Source: Saprospiraceae bacterium (lineage in GTDB: Bacteria; Bacteroidota; Bacteroidia; Chitinophagales; Saprospiraceae). From it: 6,006 nt of DNA. Below are positions 1-5,301 of the stretch, piece by piece. The position numbers were made by a program, and so were the translations under genes. Position 1 is the stretch's first letter. Each line of letters opens with the position of its first letter. The notes under the pieces were generated by a model, which saw only the letters and a list, made by a program, of their open reading frames with translations, searched no databases and was not told the origin of the DNA. Where the stretch lies: assembly GCA_947441325.1 (NCBI GenBank), contig CANETR010000146.1, forward strand, positions 1-6,006, written 5' to 3'.

Positions 1-24
1 AGCCCATCAGATTTTTTAATGGGT

Positions 25-221
25 CAGAAAAATAAACAGCTTATATAGCCCCAGGTTAAAACCCGGGCCTCATCTGCTTCAATAAAATCTGAGGTTAAAA
101 CCACCAGATTTTTTGATGGCTTTAGCCTAAAAAAATTAAATAGCAGAGGAGCCCTACGCTTTAGCTTAGAGCAAACTAAAGCAGCAATTAACATAGGCCA
201 TCAGATTTTTTTGATGGCTTT
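25..221. repeat. Palindrome-rich direct repeat, copy A
   Basis: This stretch recurs at 790-986 in the same orientation, ungapped, with seven substitutions that I can count (for example at 41, 42, 46, 82, 170, 197 and 213). It contains several small inverted repeats: GCCC..GGTT/AACC..GGGC at 48-68, an imperfect 10-bp-arm hairpin at 151-172, and a 7-bp stem GCCATCA/TGATGGC at 197-218. It ends three bases before the stop codon of the minus-strand transposase gene, so that gene is bounded by the repeat on its 3' side. A related partial unit precedes it at 2-22 (CCCAT..ATGGG). The repeat has no coding content. Its structure resembles REP/BIME-type non-autonomous palindromes that accompany RAYT transposases; that link is inference from adjacency. 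Confidence 0.85.
151..172 (+). repeat. REP-like hairpin 1 (in copy A)
   Basis: The arms GCCCTACGCT and AGCTTAGAGC flank a TT centre. This copy has two mismatches, against one in the copy at 916-937. The tetranucleotide GGAG (148-151) abuts the 5' foot, which recalls the GTAG/GGAG tetranucleotide at the foot of REP elements recognised by RAYT proteins. The REP assignment is inferred. Confidence 0.5.
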
Positions 222-224
222 GCT

Positions 225-656
225 TTAAGATGTTTTAATTGCATTTTCATGCACAAGATGCAATTCTCTATTTTTATTTAAAGAAGAAAATTGATGATGT
301 CTCTCCTGATTATTAATGTATCCATTTATCTTTTTCAAATCTTTTTCACCTAAAGATTCTGCATAATATTCGTTTTGCCACTGAAAATAATCATCAATTA
401 TTTTGTTTTTATTTATCCAATAGGATGATTCCCCTTTTAGTAATTTAGCTACTTGTTCAGTTGTTTGGTCATGATTCAACTTAATTATACAGCGTAAATG
501 ATCTGTATAACCGTTGATATTTAGAAGATTGATACCTTTTTCATTGGCATTTATTTTTATATGTGAAAAAACTTCTTTTCTAACTTCAGGAACTAACAAG
601 GGTAATCTGTTTTTTGTAGTCCAAACGAAATGTACAAGGATTTTGACTGCTGACAT
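225..656 (-). CDS. IS200-like Y1 transposase (RAYT-like, solitary), possibly inactive
   Basis: The 143-residue product belongs to the Y1/IS200-type transposase family (HUH superfamily), which cuts and joins single-stranded DNA through a catalytic tyrosine. Recognisable family blocks, in order, are: VHFVWTTKNRLPLL (8-21); NINGYTDHLR (47-55), corresponding to the usual G-x-x-DH-x-H segment; KLLKGESSYWINKNK (71-85); FQWQNEYYAESL (91-102); and YINNQERHH (113-121), with Y113 as the expected nucleophile. The second His of the HUH pair is Arg55 (codon CGC at 492-494; CAC would restore it), so metal binding may be impaired. The C-terminus after residue 122 lacks the F..EY..F pattern usual in relatives. 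ATG at 654-656 is preceded by AT-rich sequence. The gene stands alone, with no tnpB or accessory gene, and is flanked by long palindromic direct repeats, as in REP-associated (RAYT) loci. It may be a domesticated or decaying element. Confidence 0.85.
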   Translation of the reverse strand: MSAVKILVHFVWTTKNRLPLLVPEVRKEVFSHIKINANEKGINLLNINGYTDHLRCIIKLNHDQTTEQVAKLLKGESSYWINKNKIIDDYFQWQNEYYAESLGEKDLKKINGYINNQERHHQFSSLNKNRELHLVHENAIKTS

Positions 657-684
657 AAGGTTTTTATTTTATAAATTCAAAAAG

Positions 685-715
685 CGAATATAATGTTTTC
701 GAGCCATTTTGTCAA
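685..715 (-). promoter_or_regulatory. Promoter of the transposase gene
   Basis: Read on the minus strand there is TTGACA (715-710), a 17-nt spacer and TATATT (692-687), which is a near-perfect sigma70-type pair. The same bases also fit the Bacteroidota pattern TTG - 20 nt - TATATTCG (TAnnTTTG with one mismatch). The predicted transcript would start around 677 and give a leader of roughly 20 nt before the ATG at 656. Confidence 0.6.
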
Positions 716-789
716 TAGATAATTAAACATATTATTAAAGGCTTACATTTTTTTCAATTGGTTTTTTAAAAACTTAGTTTACATCCCCT

Positions 790-986
790 CAGAAAAATAA
801 ACAGCAAATACAGCCCCAGGTTAAAACCCGGGCCTCATCTGCTTCAGTAAAATCTGAGGTTAAAACCACCAGATTTTTTGATGGCTTTAGCCTAAAAAAA
901 TTAAATAGCAGAGGAGCCCTACGCTTTAGCTTAGGGCAAACTAAAGCAGCAATTAACATAGCCCATCAGATTTTTTTTATGGCTTT
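790..986. repeat. Palindrome-rich direct repeat, copy B
   Basis: This is the second copy of 25-221, offset by 765 bp, so the transposase gene and its promoter lie between two direct copies. It has the same internal hairpins: 813-833 (GCCC..GGTT/AACC..GGGC), 916-937, and the CATCAGA(T)n(G)ATGG motif at 868-885 and 963-983. Unlike copy A, copy B runs on into a further tandem unit (to 1040), which suggests the island is a small array. The stretch 657-1302 has no gene: it holds the promoter above, this repeat, the tandem unit, and the leader of the next gene. Confidence 0.85.
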
Positions 987-1040
987 AGCCTAAAAAAATA
1001 AAAAGCAGAGGAGCCCTATGCTTTAGCTTAGGGCAAACTG
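868..1040. repeat. Two tandem ~97-bp units with REP-like hairpins
   Basis: The unit consists of a CATCAGA-T-run-ATGG motif, then GGCTTTAGCCTAAAAAAA, an A/T-rich spacer, GCAGAGGAGCCCTA, a hairpin and GGGCAAACT. It occurs at 868-942 and again at 964-1040, a period of 97-98 bp, with only a few differences. Both hairpins (916-937 and 1013-1034) are built of GCCCTA-n-GCT/AGC-n-TAGGGC around a TT centre and follow GGAG. The Y-n-GCT change between units (ACGCT versus ATGCT) falls at the unpaired position, so the paired bases are retained. A decayed start of another unit follows at 1041-1060 (TATCAGCGATTTTTTAAATGG). Confidence 0.75.
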
Positions 1041-1210
1041 TATCAGCGATTTTTTAAATGGCTAAGAAAAATATAGTTCATATCACACTACAAATACAGT
1101 TCCCAAAAAAGATAACATTCGCTTAATCAAAGCGATAGCACTGTAATTTTAATAAATTATAATTAAATATATAAAATATTATCTATCAGCGATTGAGCAA
1201 GATAATGATG

Positions 1211-1233
1211 ATTTGTATCACTTATATACAAAT
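1211..1233. promoter_or_regulatory. Perfect 8-bp inverted repeat upstream of beta-barrel gene (possible operator)
   Basis: The arms ATTTGTAT (1211-1218) and ATACAAAT (1226-1233) are separated by CACTTAT. The repeat lies about 40 bp upstream of the TAnnTTTG box and about 70 bp upstream of the start codon, a plausible place for a dimeric regulator. It is AT-rich, so chance is possible. Confidence 0.3.
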
Positions 1234-1271
1234 AATAGATCATTCTGCATTCGATAGAATATTGCTTGGCA

Positions 1272-1279
1272 TATCTTTG
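1272..1279 (+). promoter_or_regulatory. Bacteroidota -7 box of the beta-barrel gene
   Basis: TATCTTTG matches TAnnTTTG exactly and lies 24 bp before the ATG at 1303. I see no clear TTG -33 element at the expected distance, so the promoter is only half supported. Confidence 0.4.
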
Positions 1280-1302
1280 TATTATTATTAACATTTTAAA
1301 TT

Positions 1303-1965
1303 ATGCCACACATGAAAAAATTCATTTTAAATGCAGTTTTCGCACTATTTACAGCTGCAGCTGCACAGGCTCAGGTTGGTACAGGCTTTTTTGCCGGAGG
1401 AAGTTTAGGTCTATCAATGGCTGATGTAAAGTACCATCAAAACAGTTCAAGTATCACAGAAGGTCCAAGGACATTATCGTACCACATTAACCCCAGAATC
1501 GGTTATTATTTCACGGATAACCTTGCTGCAGGATTGATCTTGGGATATGGCGGCAGTAATTCAAATTCTAAGGGTACGGTTGAAGTAAAAACAAACACAA
1601 TGGATCTTAGCGTGGGGCTTTTTGGCCGTTATGCAATGGGATTGGGCGATGAAAGCAAATTCTTCTTCACTGGAGACCTTAATCTTGGGTTCAATTCCCG
1701 TACTGGTAAAACAGAAACCGGTTCAGCATCTGTCGACCATGATCCCATTACGACATTTTCTGCTGGAATTGCTCCTGGTATTCTCTACTTTCCAACATCA
1801 AAAATTGGATTGGAAGCTGGCTTGGGCAATATTTTTTCTGTAAATATTAATACGGAAGCGGATGCAGGTAATGCTGACAACAAGACTGTTTATACAGATG
1901 TCAATATCTTCGATATTAGTACGCTGGGTTTTAATTTCGGTATGAATTATTATTTCAATAGATAA
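1303..1965 (+). CDS. Secreted outer-membrane beta-barrel protein
   Basis: The product is about 220 aa and is predicted to be an outer-membrane protein. The N-terminus is a classical Sec signal peptide: MKKF, a hydrophobic stretch, then AAAAQAQ, with likely cleavage after AQA and a mature protein beginning QVGTGFF. The mature part alternates short aromatic/glycine-rich strands and polar loops (FFAGGSLGLSMADV, PRIGYYFTDNLAAGLILGYGG, DLSVGLFGRYAMGL, FFFTGDLNLGFNS, FSAGIAPGILYF, KIGLEAGLGNIF, LGFNFGMNYYF). That suits an 8-strand barrel of the OmpA/OmpX/PorT-like 'outer membrane protein beta-barrel' type common in Bacteroidota. It ends in aromatic residues (NYYFNR). A second ATG at 1312 would give MKKFIL..., an equally good signal peptide three residues shorter; I keep 1303 because its upstream context is more AT-rich. 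The gene appears monocistronic, with its own terminator. The specific function (pore, adhesin or structural) cannot be read from the sequence. Confidence 0.85.
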   Translation: MPHMKKFILNAVFALFTAAAAQAQVGTGFFAGGSLGLSMADVKYHQNSSSITEGPRTLSYHINPRIGYYFTDNLAAGLILGYGGSNSNSKGTVEVKTNTMDLSVGLFGRYAMGLGDESKFFFTGDLNLGFNSRTGKTETGSASVDHDPITTFSAGIAPGILYFPTSKIGLEAGLGNIFSVNINTEADAGNADNKTVYTDVNIFDISTLGFNFGMNYYFNR

Positions 1966-1984
1966 TTTAAACTATTTACTCTTG

Positions 1985-2010
1985 AAGGGCGTCCATTGGA
2001 CGCCTTTTTT
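1985..2010 (+). terminator. Intrinsic terminator of the beta-barrel gene
   Basis: The 7-bp GC-rich stem GGCGTCC (1988-1994)/GGACGCC (1998-2004) has a 3-nt loop and is followed by six T (2005-2010). It begins about 20 nt after the stop codon of the upstream gene. Confidence 0.93.
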
Positions 2011-2059
2011 GTGCCATGCATCTTGCTATCAAGGTTTTAACCCGATTATACTAATAATT

Positions 2060-2272
2060 TTCAGCACGAATGTTCTCCAAACAGCGCAGATATCTCAGAT
2101 CTTTGCAGATTTTTTTCTGATTCCTTTAGGATAGACTGTATCAGTTCAAATCCGTATTGGTACAAGCAATCCGCAACCCCATATCTGCGTAAATCCGTAT
2201 AATCCGCCGAGGGCAAAGCCCTATCTGTGGTAAAATTTATTTCAGCACGGATGTTATACACACAGCGCAGAT
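2060..2272. repeat. Intergenic repeat block with 32-bp direct repeats
   Basis: The segment starting TTCAGCACGAATGTT (2060-2091) recurs as TTCAGCACGGATGTT... (2241-2272) with 28 of 32 bases identical, 181 bp apart. Between them, read on the minus strand, are repeated words about 10 bp apart (GGATT-ATAC-GGATT-TAC-GCAGAT, 2184-2206) and a short hairpin AGGGC/GCCCT (2210-2222). I know words of this kind (ACGGATT, GCAGAT, CACAGAT) as recurrent intergenic sequence in Bacteroidota genomes; that is from memory. The stretch 1966-2371 has no convincing gene: it contains the terminator, this block and the upstream region of the next gene. A 66-codon minus-strand frame spans the block but looks like translated repeat. 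Confidence 0.55.
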
Positions 2273-2371
2273 TTATATTCGACTAACTTTAAACGCGATT
2301 GATGCCCATCATTTTTTAACAAGCTATCTAAACTTATCTTGTGTATTATTTAATCCCCTAAATTATCATTT

Positions 2372-2797
2372 ATGCAAAAGAATCAGAAAAATTGCTGTGG
2401 TCTATGGATAGATGGACACAAGGCCATGATTGTTAAATTTGACCCAGAAGGAATGAAAGTAGGAATGATTGATTCAGAAATGGACGAAGCTTACTATCAT
2501 GACGGTGAAAAAATTGTTGGACATTTCTCAGGCAGGCAACACGAGAGTCCCGAAAAAACAATTTCAGAGAGAAAACATAATATTGAAAGAAAATTTATGA
2601 AGCATGTTTTTGAAGAAATCAAAAATAATGACGAAATTTATGTCATTGGTCCCGGTGAAATGCGACATAGGTTTGAACATTTTATAGATGCTGAACATAA
2701 ACACGATGTTCACCGAATCAAAGGCAATGAAAGCTGTGACTACTTGCGCGAAGCTCAGATTGTTGACCGAATTAAAAGACACTTTAAATTACTCTGA
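2372..2797 (+). CDS. Small eRF1-domain-like protein, His-rich paralogue (tentative family)
   Basis: The 141-aa cytoplasmic protein has no signal peptide or membrane segment. Visible blocks are LWIDGHKAMIVKF (11-23), YYHDGEKI (41-48), a basic/acidic helix ISERKHNIERKFMKHVFEEI (64-83), IYVIGPGEMRHRF (89-101) and a C-terminal EAQIVDRIKRHF (127-138). The order W-I-D-x-x-x-A-x-I, then a strand ending in GPGE, then a helix, then a terminal 'QIVxxIxxHF' resembles the small bacterial proteins related to eRF1 domains 2/3 (annotated as translational machinery or host-attachment proteins). I place it there from memory with moderate doubt; no GGQ motif is present, so peptide release activity is not expected. 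There are 12 His, five of them between residues 99 and 114, and a CC pair at 8-9, which is absent from the downstream paralogue. ATG 2372 follows AT-rich sequence. The gene is probably co-transcribed with the next, 7 nt away. Confidence 0.75.
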   Translation: MQKNQKNCCGLWIDGHKAMIVKFDPEGMKVGMIDSEMDEAYYHDGEKIVGHFSGRQHESPEKTISERKHNIERKFMKHVFEEIKNNDEIYVIGPGEMRHRFEHFIDAEHKHDVHRIKGNESCDYLREAQIVDRIKRHFKLL

Positions 2798-2804
2798 TAC
2801 TTAA

Positions 2805-3239
2805 ATGCCCGACTCTAAAAAAACAGGAATTTGGATTGATGGAAATAAGGCCATAATTGTACATTTTAAGGATACTGAAATATCAGTAAAAGAAATTATT
2901 TCTGACCTTGAAGGCGTTTTTTTCAGAGATGGACAACCAATTAAAACAAATTTTTCTGGCGGAAATAATGACAGTCACGAGAAAAGACTGGAAGAACGCA
3001 AGAAAAATATGACCCGCAAATTCTTGAAAAATGTGAGTGAAGCGGCACAACAAAGTGATGAACTCTTCATTCTAGGCCCGGGCGAAATGAGGACAAGGCT
3101 CAGTAAATTTATGGAAAGCGAATACAAAATATTTCGCGATAAAATAATGGCTGTAGAAAGTAGCAATCTGCGTAGGGAACAACAGATTATCGACAAAATG
3201 AAAAGCTTTTTTCAAATAGAAGAAAAAATACAGTTTTAA
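2805..3239 (+). CDS. Small eRF1-domain-like protein, second paralogue (tentative family)
   Basis: The 144-aa protein is about 40% identical by eye to the upstream one and nearly ungapped. The same landmarks are present: GIWIDGNKAIIVHF (8-21), FFRDGQPIKTNFSGG (39-53), EERKKNMTRKFLKNV (63-77), LFILGPGEMRTRL (87-99) and EQQIIDKMKSFF (125-136). The invariant GPGEMR and WIDG blocks suggest a shared fold and a conserved surface loop, while the His residues of the first copy are replaced (only two His here). It begins 7 nt after the preceding stop, with ATG at 2805 and no Shine-Dalgarno, which indicates a two-gene operon arising from tandem duplication. Its TAA lies inside the TTAA that also provides the stop of the opposite-strand gene, so there is no room for a separate terminator. 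The function is unknown; a heteromeric partnership with the first copy is a reasonable guess. Confidence 0.75.
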   Translation: MPDSKKTGIWIDGNKAIIVHFKDTEISVKEIISDLEGVFFRDGQPIKTNFSGGNNDSHEKRLEERKKNMTRKFLKNVSEAAQQSDELFILGPGEMRTRLSKFMESEYKIFRDKIMAVESSNLRREQQIIDKMKSFFQIEEKIQF

Positions 3240-3730
3240 ACTTTGCCAGTTTTATTGTAAACCCTCCAAAATGAAATCAGCATCCTGAAAGGTAAAAGGA
3301 TGGCTGAAATTGTTGCAGCTACTCCAAAAAACATAAACTCTCTTTGCATATAAGTCAAAAGAGATAGACGCTCCTTGTCTGAAAGCCCGGGCTTAAAATA
3401 AGCATTATAGCTGTCAAGACCTTCTGTTTGCAAAAATATCTGAAAATTAAAAATCCATTCTATTAGCTTAAATACCAGTGGAATTGATACAAAAATTATT
3501 ACAAATTTCATCCATTGTACATGTGAAATCAGACTGTGTTTAAGCAAAAAAATCAGCCTGGTATAAGTAACAAAAATGACAACAAAAATAATATTCCTGT
3601 AGAGGAAGTCAAACTTTACAAAATTATTGAGAATGGGATATATAACCATAAATGTAATTATGGCGGTTACTAAGCATAAGATTATTTCAAGCTGAAGCTT
3701 AAGGTATAACTGTTTTTTATCTAAATTCAT
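3236..3730 (-). CDS. Four-helix integral membrane protein, unknown function
   Basis: The 164-aa protein has four predicted transmembrane helices, around residues 15-35, 42-63, 73-93 and 133-153. There is a soluble stretch between helices 3 and 4 (about 95-130, EGLDSYNAYFKPGLSDKERLSLL with residues FLQT before it). The C-terminal block EFMFFG...ILLPFRMLISFWRVYN reminds me of uncharacterised membrane proteins of Bacteroidota, but I cannot name a family and see no catalytic motif. No signal peptide is obvious apart from helix 1. ATG is at 3728-3730. A candidate -7 box TAACTTTG lies just upstream on the same strand. The gene runs head-to-tail behind the SdiA-regulated-like gene (69-bp gap) and converges with the tandem eRF1-like pair, overlapping it by 4 bp at the stop codons. 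Confidence 0.75.
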   Translation of the reverse strand: MNLDKKQLYLKLQLEIILCLVTAIITFMVIYPILNNFVKFDFLYRNIIFVVIFVTYTRLIFLLKHSLISHVQWMKFVIIFVSIPLVFKLIEWIFNFQIFLQTEGLDSYNAYFKPGLSDKERLSLLTYMQREFMFFGVAATISAILLPFRMLISFWRVYNKTGKV

Positions 3731-3750
3731 CTCGATTTGGTTTTGCGCTA

Positions 3751-3758
3751 CAAAGTTA
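3751..3758 (-). promoter_or_regulatory. Candidate -7 box of the membrane-protein gene
   Basis: On the minus strand TAACTTTG matches TAnnTTTG exactly, 20 bp before the ATG at 3730. No TTG at -33 is evident. The 69-bp gap in which it lies also carries two near-identical TTTTG(G)CGCTA words (about 3741-3750 and 3765-3775). Confidence 0.35.
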
Positions 3759-3799
3759 AGAAAGTTTTGGCGCTAAGCTTTCCTGGAACAATATAAAAA

Positions 3800-4708
3800 C
3801 TATTTTCGCCATGAATAAATAAAGAGGCGTTCCTCTTTGTGTTTGCCTTCCGAACAGAGTATCAAATCTCCATTTGGCTTAAAACTGATTCCTTCGGTTT
3901 GGGGCAATATTTCTTCGGGAATTAACTGCATGTTTTTAATTTTCCCATCCTGTTCCAAAACTATTAAAACACTGATCGCTTTCGCAGAACAGATGTAAAT
4001 ATCACCATTGATGGGATGGACCGCAATATCGGAGGGATAAATAAAGTCTTCTTCCAGATCCTCAAAATACTCCCTCAATTCATCATATTCAGCTGTTTCG
4101 GCTGCCTTTTCGAGGAAGCTTTTAATTGCTGTAAGCCTAATACTGAAAACTGCTTTTTTATTCAAAATTTCTGTAGAGGGGTCGAAACCGTAAATATTTC
4201 TGGATATTTCCTCTGTATTGTCTCCATTCTCTTTACAGGCAAGCAAGAGATTTTTTGTCTGGGGATGAAAGCAGATACCTTCTGTATCGTAGCGGTTGTC
4301 TAAGAAAGTATTGATTTTTTTTGATTCAATTTTACCTGTAGAAGTTCTTGGCATCTTGAAAATATATCCATCAGAGCGCAACACATAAATACTTTCCTCA
4401 TCAGTTGTAATACCTTCGTAGTCGCCATCCTCCCCAAAATTTATACTGTCCAATATCTCGCCGCTGCTTAGTGACAGGAAATACAAAATAGAATGTTCAT
4501 CCTGAATTGCAATCGCTTTTCCCTCAGAAAAGTAAGCAATACCAGAAATTTCTTTTAATTCTTTTGGAATTTTGAGCGACAGTGATGGGCTTTCCAAATT
4601 GTATTCCGCTTGGTATGGCATCTTTTTTACAGGACTGGGCTCGGCCTGATTGCAGGCATTGAGTAAAAGCAAATAAACAAACAGACTAAGACAGTTAATT
4701 AATCCCAT
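3800..4708 (-). CDS. SdiA-regulated / YjiK-like beta-propeller lipoprotein
   Basis: The 302-aa product is a predicted lipoprotein with a propeller-type domain of the SdiA-regulated (YjiK) family. The signal sequence GLINCLSLFVYLLLLNAC has a lipobox L-N-A-C with the lipidated Cys at residue 19. Repeating blade motifs follow: EISGIAY (53-59), DYEGITTDE (96-104), DTEGICFHP (141-149), IYPSDIAVHPINGDIYIC (224-241) and TEGISFKPNGDLILCSEG (271-288). The recurrent (D/T)(Y/T)EGI and SGIA/SDIA words are typical of this family, whose biochemical role is unsettled; the related phytase/NHL-type propellers bind ligands or metal. An acidic helical insertion lies at about 196-222 (KSFLEKAAETAEYDELREYFEDLEED has its core there). 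I chose ATG at 4708: an upstream frame extends to 4720 only through a TTG and would overlap the previous gene by 26 nt, whereas the ATG overlaps by 14 nt and starts the signal peptide correctly. The product is probably translated from the same message as the upstream lipoprotein. Confidence 0.85.
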   Translation of the reverse strand: MGLINCLSLFVYLLLLNACNQAEPSPVKKMPYQAEYNLESPSLSLKIPKELKEISGIAYFSEGKAIAIQDEHSILYFLSLSSGEILDSINFGEDGDYEGITTDEESIYVLRSDGYIFKMPRTSTGKIESKKINTFLDNRYDTEGICFHPQTKNLLLACKENGDNTEEISRNIYGFDPSTEILNKKAVFSIRLTAIKSFLEKAAETAEYDELREYFEDLEEDFIYPSDIAVHPINGDIYICSAKAISVLIVLEQDGKIKNMQLIPEEILPQTEGISFKPNGDLILCSEGKHKEERLFIYSWRK

Positions 4709-5009
4709 AACTTCGAGCAACCTTTGGACATTTTTTTACAACAGCTTTGTTGAAAGCTAGGTCGAACTTTTCAACTTCTTCCTGGCTCATGGCTTCGCGC
4801 GGGTCAGATGGGCCCATACACTCTTGCCATTCCATTCTGACTTTTTCAAATTCCTTGTCAGAAACATTATTTTCTTTCTTTTTTTCAATCGCTTTTCCAA
4901 GATTTTCGGAACAGTTACAGAATTTCTTTGCAAATGATTCTGGACTTTCTGAACCTGCTGAGCAAGCCACGAATGATAAAAGTGTGAGAGAGGCTAATAA
5001 TTTTTTCAT
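4695..5009 (-). CDS. Small cysteine-containing lipoprotein, unknown function
   Basis: The 104-aa protein has a lipoprotein signal: MKK, a hydrophobic core, then SFVAC with Cys16 as the lipid site (Phe at -3 is slightly unusual). The mature part is hydrophilic and helical, with four further cysteines in the pattern FCNC (31 and 33), WQEC (64) and KKCP (94), which suggests two disulfides in the periplasm. Small proteins of this C-x-C...C...CP layout occur in Bacteroidota, but I know no function. It lies 9 nt after yidD, and its 3' end overlaps the start of the SdiA-regulated-like gene by 14 nt, so translational coupling is likely. The position suggests a job in the cell envelope along with its neighbour. 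Confidence 0.8.
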   Translation of the reverse strand: MKKLLASLTLLSFVACSAGSESPESFAKKFCNCSENLGKAIEKKKENNVSDKEFEKVRMEWQECMGPSDPREAMSQEEVEKFDLAFNKAVVKKCPKVARSYGIN

Positions 5010-5018
5010 AATATCTTA

Positions 5019-5282
5019 TTAAGGTACCGGGTCATGACCATGTCCGCCCCATGGATGACAGCGTGAAATTCTTTTAGCAGTGAGCCAGCCACCTTTGAAA
5101 ATGCCATGTTTCCTAATTGCAGCTATGCCATAATGCGAACAGGTTGGGGTGTAGCGACATGCCGAAGGAAAAAGCGGAGAAATAGCTAATTGATAAAATC
5201 GAATAATTAGAACAAAGAAAAAACCGATAAATCGACTTATTGAAATGTAAACAAGGTAGATTAAGTTACTAATATTCTTCAC
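5019..5282 (-). CDS. yidD: Membrane protein insertion efficiency factor YidD
   Basis: The 87-aa protein assists YidC/Sec-dependent insertion of inner-membrane proteins at the cytoplasmic face of the membrane. The family core is complete: a hydrophobic/amphipathic N-terminal helix, [20 protein letters not shown] (25-44), [15 protein letters not shown] (46-60), [19 protein letters not shown] (62-80) and a terminal HDPVP. The conserved cysteines are at 42, 48 and 75. The start is GTG at 5282: an in-frame TAA lies two codons upstream (5286-5288), so no earlier start is possible, and no ATG exists in the N-terminal region. The gene begins 19 nt after rnpA ends. The N-terminus is somewhat longer than in many family members. 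Confidence 0.96.
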   Translation of the reverse strand: MKNISNLIYLVYISISRFIGFFFVLIIRFYQLAISPLFPSACRYTPTCSHYGIAAIRKHGIFKGGWLTAKRISRCHPWGGHGHDPVP

Positions 5283-5301
5283 AGCCTTATACTATTTATC
5301 C

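Noticed and set aside
1..1060. CRISPR array
   Set aside because: The ~97-bp units are nearly identical throughout, with no short repeats separated by unique spacers and no cas genes.
1622..1843. Out-of-frame ORF inside the beta-barrel gene
   Set aside because: The main frame has a signal peptide and barrel pattern; this one has no family features or separate signals.
2061..2261. 66-codon minus-strand reading frame (MYNIRAEINF...)
   Set aside because: It lies wholly within the repeat block, starts and ends in the 32-bp direct repeats, and its residues look like translated GGATT/GCAGAT repeats rather than a protein.
2302..2320. GCCCATCATTTTTTAAC, similar to the start of the island repeat (2-22)
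   Set aside because: The match is short and T-rich and lacks the rest of the unit, so it is probably chance.
2564..3196. Minus-strand frames opposite the two eRF1-like genes (2564-2782 and 2975-3196)
   Set aside because: Conserved motifs between the paralogues lie on the plus strand; the antisense frames do not resemble each other.
4016..4303. Plus-strand frame opposite the SdiA-regulated-like gene
   Set aside because: It is antisense to a well-supported lipoprotein gene, with low-complexity hydrophobic and Cys-rich content typical of a shadow.
4747..5022. Plus-strand frame opposite the small lipoprotein gene
   Set aside because: It is Ser/Phe-rich, antisense to an operon-embedded gene, and has no promoter or motif.
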